Of a DNA stretch of 5,060 bases, positions 1-5,060 are shown piece by piece. Position numbers and translations under genes: made by a program. Position 1 is the first letter of the stretch. Every line of letters starts with the position of its first letter. Source of the stretch: Butyrivibrio sp. (GTDB lineage Bacteria > Bacillota_A > Clostridia > Lachnospirales > Lachnospiraceae); contig NZ_JAILQF010000305.1 in assembly GCF_024699075.1 (NCBI RefSeq), forward strand, positions 1 through 5,060. Direction: 5' to 3'. Under the pieces are notes generated by a model that was given only the letters and a program-made list of their open reading frames with translations, did no database searches and was not told where the DNA came from.

Positions 1-1457
1 GGTTCAAGTTCATAATCTGTAAGGGTTATGGTCATGCCATCCTGTGTGACTGTTTTGCTTAACGTGAAGGTTGCCATGCCGCCAAGAATACGTTCTATTT
101 CGTTCTGGCCTGATACGAAGTTACCAAGACTATAATATACCAGCATCTGCTGCCCGCCTTCTCGTTGTATCAGTTCGTATGGCGCAAGTACATGCGGGTG
201 AGAGCCTATTACTACATTAACTCCGCTTTCATAGAAGATATCAGTCCACTTCTTCTGATAATCGGTTATATCGCTTTTGTACTCTTCTCCCCAGTGTACG
301 AATACGATCAAGGCATCTGCCTTCAATCTGGCTTCTTTAAGTTCAGCTTTTATCTTCTCTTCATCTGACAGGATATTAATACAATTACTATAGCCTGTAG
401 GAACAGGGATATTGTTGGTTCCGTAGGTATAGTCAAATAGGGCTATGCTTATGCCGTTTTTATCTATTATGGTGTAAGGAGCATCATCTTTTTTATCTGA
501 GGGAAGAATTCCTATTACGCTAGTATCATCGCTATATGCCTTATAGGTCCTGTCTATCCCTTCTATTCCCTGATCAAGCATGTGATTGGTTGCACATGCG
601 ATAATGTCAAAGCCTGCGGCTTCCTGGGCTCTGGCAAGGCCTGTGGGGGATGCAAATACGGGGTACTCGCTGTAGACCATGTCTCTTTTGTCAGATATAT
701 CTTCTAAGGACATGGTGGTATCATCTGCAAAAGGTGTCTCCTGCACTACTGCTGAAAGGTCTGACTCAGTGATCTTATTACTTACATTTGCATATAGAAA
801 GTCGTAGGTTCCGTTTTCGTGATCGAGGGCATAGTTATATATCTGCCTGTGGGCTATGGTGTCTCCCACAGCAGTGAAGGTTACTTTACTTGAAGGAATC
901 TCATATGTTTTTAATCCCCAACTATTCCAGTTAAAATACTGAACTGTTCCGTCTTCATAGGTAACGCGAAGCCTTGTAGATGGATCAAAGCTAAAGGAAA
1001 TGATCGTATTACTAAGAGCAGATGACATCCAGGATGCTCTTAAAAAGCCGTCTTTATCAGCGCCTTCTTCCCTTTTTTCATAAATATAGATATGCTGGCC
1101 TGTATCGGTATCATTACTTTCTACCCAAAATGGAAGGTGCTTTCCAAAGCTGCCCTTCTTCCATGTTAGAAGGAGAATCTCGTCCTGACTGTCATTATCA
1201 ATATCGCAGACTATAAAGTCCTGAACCTTCCATTTGGAATCACTCTCCCATACTGCTGATCCGCTTTCATCAGATATCTTAAAATGACCATCACTTAGGC
1301 TGGCATTCATATCGAAAACAGATGCATTCTTAGTATTAAAAACGATATTATCAGGGATATTAAGCTTTTGGTTTTGGATTATAAATATAACAGATAATAA
1401 AGCTACTATTATAAAAAATATCGAAATTATTTTTATTAAAAAAGCGCCCTTTTTCAT
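1..1457 (-). CDS. Membrane-anchored CapA-family (PGA_cap) metallophosphatase-fold protein, 3' end cut off by the window
   Basis: This is the N-terminal 485 codons (plus two bases) of a CapA/PgsA-type protein; no stop occurs before the left edge. An AGGA site 8 bases upstream supports the ATG at 1457. Residues 1-7 hold a short Lys-containing head, and residues 8-27 form one hydrophobic segment with no Cys lipobox, so it is probably a signal anchor with the rest outside. Residues 30-190 are an extra domain that includes DIDNDSQDE (85-93), resembling a calcium-binding FG-GAP/VCBS loop. The CapA domain starts near 192. It shows the family's metallophosphatase-like landmarks: VGDT (197-200), QETPF (239-243), TNHMLDQG (290-297), VHWGEEY (387-393), GSHPHV (418-423) and YSLGNF (442-447). 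All expected metal-site His, Asp and Asn residues are present. Relatives include the capsule poly-gamma-glutamate protein CapA/PgsA, but many members sit outside capsule operons and have no known substrate. No capB/capC-like gene is visible, so a capsule role is not claimed. It lies downstream of the DUF3160 gene, beyond a hairpin. Confidence 0.93.
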   Translation of the reverse strand, partial: MKKGAFLIKIISIFFIIVALLSVIFIIQNQKLNIPDNIVFNTKNASVFDMNASLSDGHFKISDESGSAVWESDSKWKVQDFIVCDIDNDSQDEILLLTWKKGSFGKHLPFWVESNDTDTGQHIYIYEKREEGADKDGFLRASWMSSALSNTIISFSFDPSTRLRVTYEDGTVQYFNWNSWGLKTYEIPSSKVTFTAVGDTIAHRQIYNYALDHENGTYDFLYANVSNKITESDLSAVVQETPFADDTTMSLEDISDKRDMVYSEYPVFASPTGLARAQEAAGFDIIACATNHMLDQGIEGIDRTYKAYSDDTSVIGILPSDKKDDAPYTIIDKNGISIALFDYTYGTNNIPVPTGYSNCINILSDEEKIKAELKEARLKADALIVFVHWGEEYKSDITDYQKKWTDIFYESGVNVVIGSHPHVLAPYELIQREGGQQMLVYYSLGNFVSGQNEIERILGGMATFTLSKTVTQDGMTITLTDYELE

Positions 1458-1465
1458 AAACACAT

Positions 1466-1469
1466 TCCT
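1466..1469 (-). promoter_or_regulatory. Ribosome binding site of the CapA-family gene
   Basis: AGGA on the minus strand, 8 bases before the ATG at 1457. It decides the start: the next in-frame Met is residue 50, beyond the hydrophobic anchor. Confidence 0.7.
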
Positions 1470-1496
1470 AAATTTGATAATTAATAAGTATTTTAC

Positions 1497-1529
1497 AAAG
1501 GCGCCTGTATGTTTGACACAGACGCCTTT
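1497..1529 (-). terminator. Hairpin between the DUF3160 and CapA genes, probable terminator
   Basis: Two 12-base arms (1497-1508 and 1518-1529) flank a 9-base loop. Read on the minus strand the stem is fully paired, with one G-U pair, and has a GGCG/CGCC core preceded by a run of A. It begins 38 bases after the stop codon of the DUF3160 gene, where an intrinsic terminator is expected. The U-tract on that strand is poor: UUU within the stem, then G. On the plus strand the stem has one A-C mismatch but is followed by a run of five T (1527-1531), three of which belong to the stem. It may therefore work in both directions or leak on the minus strand. The CapA start codon is only 40 bases beyond the hairpin, which leaves little room for a separate promoter. 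Confidence 0.7.
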
Positions 1530-1567
1530 TTATCTAAAACTATTTTACATTATTACTTAAAAACTTT

Positions 1568-3847
1568 TTACCACGTAGTTGTTCTGATCTGTTCGGCCCA
1601 CCATGGTCTTTCGATTCCAAGAGGCTCATGCTCTACATATTCATAGGTTTCAGGATCGTATTCATGAGCAAATCCCATTCCAAGTCTCCACTCTTCATCC
1701 GTTAGTCTTTCATTATATGCAAATTCATAGAATGCGAAGACTTCACCCTGACAGATACGAAGCTGGCCGTCGACAGGAGCTACCACATAGATAGTTGCTG
1801 TACCTCCTGTTGCGCATTCAAGATACTGTCCATTTGGATCAGTTGCAACATCTATTACAAGTGCTGATGGGAATTGGTCAGCAGTCGGGCTGTCATTATC
1901 TGATGTGGCTACAGCATCATGCCAGAAGTGTTCAAGTGATCCGCCATAGCTTCGTATAAGCTCGAATTCTTCGTCTGTAAGGCTTTCTCCTGTAAGCTCT
2001 TTAACAGATATAGTAGAGAGCTTATCTGCAAGATCTGAAAGAAGGGCAAGATTTTCTTTTTCTTCATCAGAGATATATCCATATGCGTCAAGGCCTTCAG
2101 AGGTCTTATTGATGAGATTCTTAAGGCCTGTATAAACCTCTGGTTCAGGCTCTACATATCCTCTGTCGTCCTTTACTATATCATCTCCGCCCATCTCTGC
2201 AACAGGCTGCTTGGCATAAAGGACTGTATCATGCTTAAGCTCTGTCCAGCTTGCAAGGAAGCCTTCAATATCCTTGACTGCCCACTTATCTGACTGCATG
2301 AAGAAAGGATGATCAGCAGTCTTTTCTGAAAGAAGAGGCGTAAGAGTTTTAAGCCATGCTGATGAAAGACTTACTTCCCAGAATGCATCATCTTTTTCTG
2401 ATATTACTCCTTGTAGCTTTTCCATATTTTCAGTATAGCCTTCATAATCTGTATCACCCTGCTCTTCTAAAAGTTCCATTGCTTTTTCAGAACCAAGTGC
2501 TGCAGGTATATCAAGAGCATCAGGAAGATTTCTTGTCTGTCCACTGGAATTCTCACCTGTCTTAGAATAGATAAGATTTTGGAAGATTGCTGCATCAAGT
2601 GAGAATCTCTGTCCTATAAATCTGAATCCCTTATTTTCTGCTACGTGATCAGTTGCTCCGCCGTCATCTTCTGTTATTGTTGAATTGATCGAAGGTCCTT
2701 CCATTGCATCAACAAGGTATTTGAAGGTGTTAAATCCATCACTGTCAGAAGCTATAGCTGTAACATCTGTTGCATCACTAAAGCTGGTTTCAATATTAGG
2801 CTGATATTCGTAATATGACAGGTCATCTGATTCTCCTGCAAAAAAGGCTGTTACCGTATATATCTTTTCCCATCTATCGATAGGTCCCTCGTGCATTGCA
2901 ACTGTCATAAGTACAGATGACTTTAATAGTTCATCGTCATTTGCTTTGAAGTTGATCCTTCCGTACCACATCATAGCTCTGAAATATGGTTTTAAAGCTT
3001 CGTCCTGATCGTAGTAGCCTCTGGGTTTGTACTGGCTGTAATCTTCATCAAAACCAAATATAGGAGATGTTGTGATTCCTGCTGCATTATTTATAAGGGA
3101 AAGCTCGCTCTTTACATTATCTAAGACGTAATCCGGAACTTCGGTAGTTTCATCTAAGAGACTAGCTCCAACTGCAAAATAGGCAACATTTTTAAGCGCA
3201 GCATCCTCCCATGTAGTTCCCTTCAGGGCTTCATACTGCTCTTTGGAAATATCTAGCATCTCCTTGCCTGTTTCAAGCAGTTCATCAGACAGATATTCCT
3301 TTTCTGTCTTTTTAAGAAGGTATGTGAAATAAAGATGATATGTATGCATCATGGAATCAACCGTTACAAAGTTACACTTTTGAAGATAGCGGTTCATCTC
3401 ATATGCATCAAAAAACTCATAACCTGAATTATAGGTATCGATTACAAAGCCATCTGTTGCAAGCGCCTTTAAAAAGTCTTCGCTATAATAACTGTAATCT
3501 TCTATATTGGTTACGTTGGACAGATCGCTCTCTGGTACAAGACCATCTGACTTGGCTGTATACGAAACAGTCTCACTGGAAAAAAGACCGCTTAGCATAT
3601 TTGTCCTTTCAAGAGATAAATATTCTATATGTTCACCTTCCGTGTCAGATGAAGAAGATGCATCTGTTGTGCTTTCCTTGGTAGAAGCCTGTGCACTGTC
3701 TACCTCTTCCTGCGCCTTCGATGATCCTTCGCTGCTTGCAATGTCAGAATCAGCCTTGTTCAGGTTAAGATCTGCACAGCCTGCTGATTGCATCATGAGC
3801 GAAGTTGAAAGTAATACTACTCCTACTTTTTGTAAATTCTTTTTCAT
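1568..3847 (-). CDS. DUF3160 domain lipoprotein, function unknown
   Basis: A complete 759-residue exported protein. Residues 1-23 are a signal peptide with Lys residues, a hydrophobic core and a lipobox-like SAGC ending in Cys24, so it should be lipid-anchored on the outer face of the membrane. The Ser at -3 is less usual than Leu. Residues 25-75 are a Ser/Glu/Asp/Thr-rich, probably disordered spacer. The rest matches what I know of DUF3160 (a mostly helical family with no established activity). Landmarks are MMHTYHLYF (166-174), RAMMWYGR (290-297), TAFFAGESDDL (333-343), FRFIGQRFS (408-416), SWTELKHDTVLYAKQ (533-547), YVEPEPEVY (564-572), DVATDPNG (666-673), PVDGQL (691-696) and LTDEEWR (715-721), with a Trp-rich end, RPWWAEQI (747-754). 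GAGGG lies 6 bases before the ATG. The mature protein is acidic, as expected outside the cell. It sits 115 bases downstream of the DUF2791 ATPase gene and ends before a terminator-like hairpin. No frameshift or gap is seen. The family call is from recognised motifs, not a search. Confidence 0.93.
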   Translation of the reverse strand: MKKNLQKVGVVLLSTSLMMQSAGCADLNLNKADSDIASSEGSSKAQEEVDSAQASTKESTTDASSSSDTEGEHIEYLSLERTNMLSGLFSSETVSYTAKSDGLVPESDLSNVTNIEDYSYYSEDFLKALATDGFVIDTYNSGYEFFDAYEMNRYLQKCNFVTVDSMMHTYHLYFTYLLKKTEKEYLSDELLETGKEMLDISKEQYEALKGTTWEDAALKNVAYFAVGASLLDETTEVPDYVLDNVKSELSLINNAAGITTSPIFGFDEDYSQYKPRGYYDQDEALKPYFRAMMWYGRINFKANDDELLKSSVLMTVAMHEGPIDRWEKIYTVTAFFAGESDDLSYYEYQPNIETSFSDATDVTAIASDSDGFNTFKYLVDAMEGPSINSTITEDDGGATDHVAENKGFRFIGQRFSLDAAIFQNLIYSKTGENSSGQTRNLPDALDIPAALGSEKAMELLEEQGDTDYEGYTENMEKLQGVISEKDDAFWEVSLSSAWLKTLTPLLSEKTADHPFFMQSDKWAVKDIEGFLASWTELKHDTVLYAKQPVAEMGGDDIVKDDRGYVEPEPEVYTGLKNLINKTSEGLDAYGYISDEEKENLALLSDLADKLSTISVKELTGESLTDEEFELIRSYGGSLEHFWHDAVATSDNDSPTADQFPSALVIDVATDPNGQYLECATGGTATIYVVAPVDGQLRICQGEVFAFYEFAYNERLTDEEWRLGMGFAHEYDPETYEYVEHEPLGIERPWWAEQIRTTTW

Positions 3848-3853
3848 AATACG

Positions 3854-3858
3854 CCCTC
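3854..3858 (-). promoter_or_regulatory. Ribosome binding site of the DUF3160 gene
   Basis: GAGGG on the minus strand, 6 bases before the ATG at 3847. It supports the start that gives an intact lipoprotein signal peptide. Confidence 0.75.
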
Positions 3859-3923
3859 ATATCGCGAGTGAAACTGATTTGTAAAGGACAGGATCTGCGG
3901 AGCTCGCGGCGCAAACCATGATC

Positions 3924-3951
3924 ATTATTAGTTATTACTGACAATAGTCAG
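3924..3951 (-). promoter_or_regulatory. Weak candidate sigma-A promoter for the DUF3160 gene
   Basis: On the minus strand, CTGACT (3946-3951, four of six matches to TTGACA) is separated by 16 bases from AATAAT (3924-3929, five of six matches to TATAAT). Transcription would start near 3917, giving a leader of about 70 bases. The -35 lies within a perfect inverted repeat (3937-3952). The match is only moderate and AT-rich DNA gives such matches by chance, so this is a suggestion. Confidence 0.25.
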
Positions 3952-3952
3952 T
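3937..3952. repeat. Short perfect inverted repeat in the ATPase-DUF3160 gap
   Basis: ACTGAC and GTCAGT arms (6 bp each) flank a 4-base AATA spacer, 10 bases after the ATPase stop codon. On the minus strand it is not followed by a U-run, so it is not a standard intrinsic terminator. It could be an operator overlapping the candidate -35, a weak stem protecting the ATPase transcript end, or chance. Confidence 0.4.
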
Positions 3953-3962
3953 CTATATCATA

Positions 3963-5060
3963 TTAAAGCCTGAATTCTGCGTATCCCTGGTCATCTGTAG
4001 ATGGCTTATCTCCATCTATTCTGATGCCTGATGTAACTTCCTCTTCCTGCTGGGCAAGTTCATCTTTGGCATAGCTGAACTCATCTGATAGAAGAAGACT
4101 TTCTACGCTTATATCAGGCCTTTGGTAGAGGATATCTAAAAGCTCTATAAAGTCTCTTATAACTTCTCTTGGTGTTATATGAGAATCAGCCCCGATTCTT
4201 CCATATTCTATTTTGATAAAAACAGCAAGGTCCTTATCAGAAAGACCTGCTTTATAGTTATAAAGCTGAGAATGTATCTCGCAGAGCTTGCCGCACAGAA
4301 CCAGCATCTCTTCTGCTGTTAAGGGTTCAAGTCTTATAACAGGAGCCAGCATGTCTCTTGCGCCTTCTTTGGAGAACTTGCCATCTGAAAGTCTTGAACG
4401 AAGAGCTTCGTAGCTGTAGACACCTCTTCTTGGATCTTCTATGGACTGAGGTGTTCCGCACATGATAAAGCCAAGATATTTGGCCTTGCCCTGGAGAGTA
4501 TCATTGTACATGGTCAGCATCTTCTCATAGTTATACTGCCTTGTAATAGAATTCGGGATCTTATAGATATTAACAAGCTCATCTATCATGATCATCATTC
4601 CGGTATAGCCAGCCTGCTTTAAAAATCTTGCAAAGAGCTTCATATATTCATACCAGTCATCATCTGTGATCACGATATTAACTCCAAGCTCTGATCTGGC
4701 TTCAGTCTTATTGATGTACTCTCCTCTTAGCCATTTAAGGACCCTTGCCTTAGTATCTTCATCACCACTTTTGTAGGACTGATAGTACATTGTAAGAAGC
4801 TTTGCAAAGTCGAAACCGTGAACCAGTTCGTTCATTGAGGATATTACCGCAAAGATTTTTTGCTCAACCTCTTTGGCAAAAGAATCTGAATCCGGCATTA
4901 TACCATCTGCAACAACCTGAGACTGGACGTTTTGAATCCACTTATCAAGGATAAGCGGAAGTGCTCCACCTTCCGGCCTTGTCTTAGTGGACATATTCTG
5001 AACAAGCTCTTTGTAGGTTGCAAGACCCTGGCCTTTATTGCCATGAAGACGCCTGTCAGG
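3963..5060 (-). CDS. BrxC/BrxD-type (DUF2791) P-loop ATPase, C-terminal part; 5' end outside the window
   Basis: The frame is open to the right edge: 22 more codons precede the Met at 4994 and contain PDRRLHG (codons 1-7). This stretch, with the following TKTRPEGGAL, is a conserved internal segment of DUF2791 ATPases, so 4994 is not the start, and no ribosome site precedes it. Numbering from that Met, Walker B is IMIDE (135-139, Asp138/Glu139). A sensor-1-like strand is GFIMCGTPQS (175-184), followed by an Arg-rich segment with R189/R190 and LRSRL (198-202), and by RLEPLTAEEM (221-230) and TPREVIRDFIELLD (274-287). The tail (about 305-343) is acidic and ends in GYAEFRL. The Walker A loop, expected in the missing N-terminal part, cannot be checked. 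Relatives include BrxD of BREX anti-phage systems and ATPases in cassettes with TerB-N/TerB-C proteins and superfamily 2 helicases. These are cytoplasmic and thought to power DNA-related defence or stress functions. Which cassette this belongs to cannot be told here, so I give no gene symbol. It appears to be the last gene of its cassette. Confidence 0.9.
   Translation of the reverse strand, partial: PDRRLHGNKGQGLATYKELVQNMSTKTRPEGGALPLILDKWIQNVQSQVVADGIMPDSDSFAKEVEQKIFAVISSMNELVHGFDFAKLLTMYYQSYKSGDEDTKARVLKWLRGEYINKTEARSELGVNIVITDDDWYEYMKLFARFLKQAGYTGMMIMIDELVNIYKIPNSITRQYNYEKMLTMYNDTLQGKAKYLGFIMCGTPQSIEDPRRGVYSYEALRSRLSDGKFSKEGARDMLAPVIRLEPLTAEEMLVLCGKLCEIHSQLYNYKAGLSDKDLAVFIKIEYGRIGADSHITPREVIRDFIELLDILYQRPDISVESLLLSDEFSYAKDELAQQEEEVTSGIRIDGDKPSTDDQGYAEFRL

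Noticed and set aside
165..368. 67-codon open frame on the plus strand with hydrophobic stretches, resembling a small membrane protein
   Set aside because: It is antisense to the CapA domain over its VHWGEEY and GSHPHV motifs. The hydrophobic look arises from the complementary strand of conserved coding sequence. The same reasoning removes 1022-1216, 1603-1794, 2356-2565 and the minus-strand 1909-2091.
1..1457. Annotation of the left gene as a capsule biosynthesis protein
   Set aside because: The CapA fold is clear, but no poly-gamma-glutamate synthesis genes are visible and many family members act elsewhere, so only the family is named.
1513..1518. Perfect TTGACA on the plus strand as a -35 box
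   Set aside because: It falls in the hairpin loop and the edge of the stem, no acceptable -10 lies 16-18 bases downstream, and no plus-strand gene follows.
1490..1519. Possible minus-strand promoter for the CapA gene (GTGTCA, 18 bases, TAAAAT)
   Set aside because: The -35 is poor, the spacer is long and the element is embedded in the terminator hairpin. It is too weak to list as a feature, although a separate promoter for this gene cannot be excluded.
3507..3884. 125-codon open frame on the plus strand
   Set aside because: It lies antisense to the N-terminal part of the DUF3160 gene, which has clear family motifs, a signal peptide and a ribosome site. The plus-strand translation shows no recognisable domain; it is a shadow frame, as is 3340-3684.
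4992..4994. ATG at 4994 as the start of a 343-residue ATPase
   Set aside because: The frame stays open upstream to the edge and encodes the conserved PDRRLHG segment. No Shine-Dalgarno sequence stands before this ATG, and a start here would remove the nucleotide-binding loop.

Overview
The window is a 5.06 kb piece of a moderately low-GC bacterial chromosome. It carries three protein genes, all on the minus strand, and two of them run off the window edges. AGA/AGG/CTT/ATA-rich codon use, AGGA/GAGGG ribosome binding sites, a Gram-positive style lipoprotein signal and the protein families present suggest a Firmicute, most likely a gut or rumen Lachnospiraceae (Butyrivibrio-like). That taxonomic placement is inference from style, not from a marker gene.

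In transcription order (right to left): (1) the C-terminal 365 codons of a BrxC/BrxD-type (DUF2791) P-loop ATPase, entering at the right edge. It has the Walker B motif, but the Walker A part lies outside the window. (2) A 115-bp gap holding a small perfect inverted repeat, a weak candidate promoter and a GC-rich patch. (3) A complete 759-codon gene for a lipoprotein with a DUF3160 domain. (4) A 110-bp gap holding a strong hairpin, probably a terminator. (5) A gene for a membrane-anchored CapA/PgsA-type metallophosphatase-fold protein, running off the left edge. It starts at position 1457, and 485 codons plus two bases are visible.

The ATPase is the cytoplasmic end of what is probably a defence or stress cassette. 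DUF2791 ATPases are known from BREX (BrxD) and from cassettes with TerB-N/TerB-C proteins and superfamily 2 helicases. The partners would have to lie beyond position 5060. The two downstream genes encode surface proteins that face the outside of the cell. The gaps of about 110 bp and the intervening hairpin suggest they are separate transcription units rather than parts of the ATPase cassette, but all three share one strand and read-through is possible. No RNA gene, CRISPR array, insertion sequence or long repeat was seen. I see no complete undescribed system here. The most promising leads are the ATPase cassette edge and the uncharacterised DUF3160 lipoprotein next to it.
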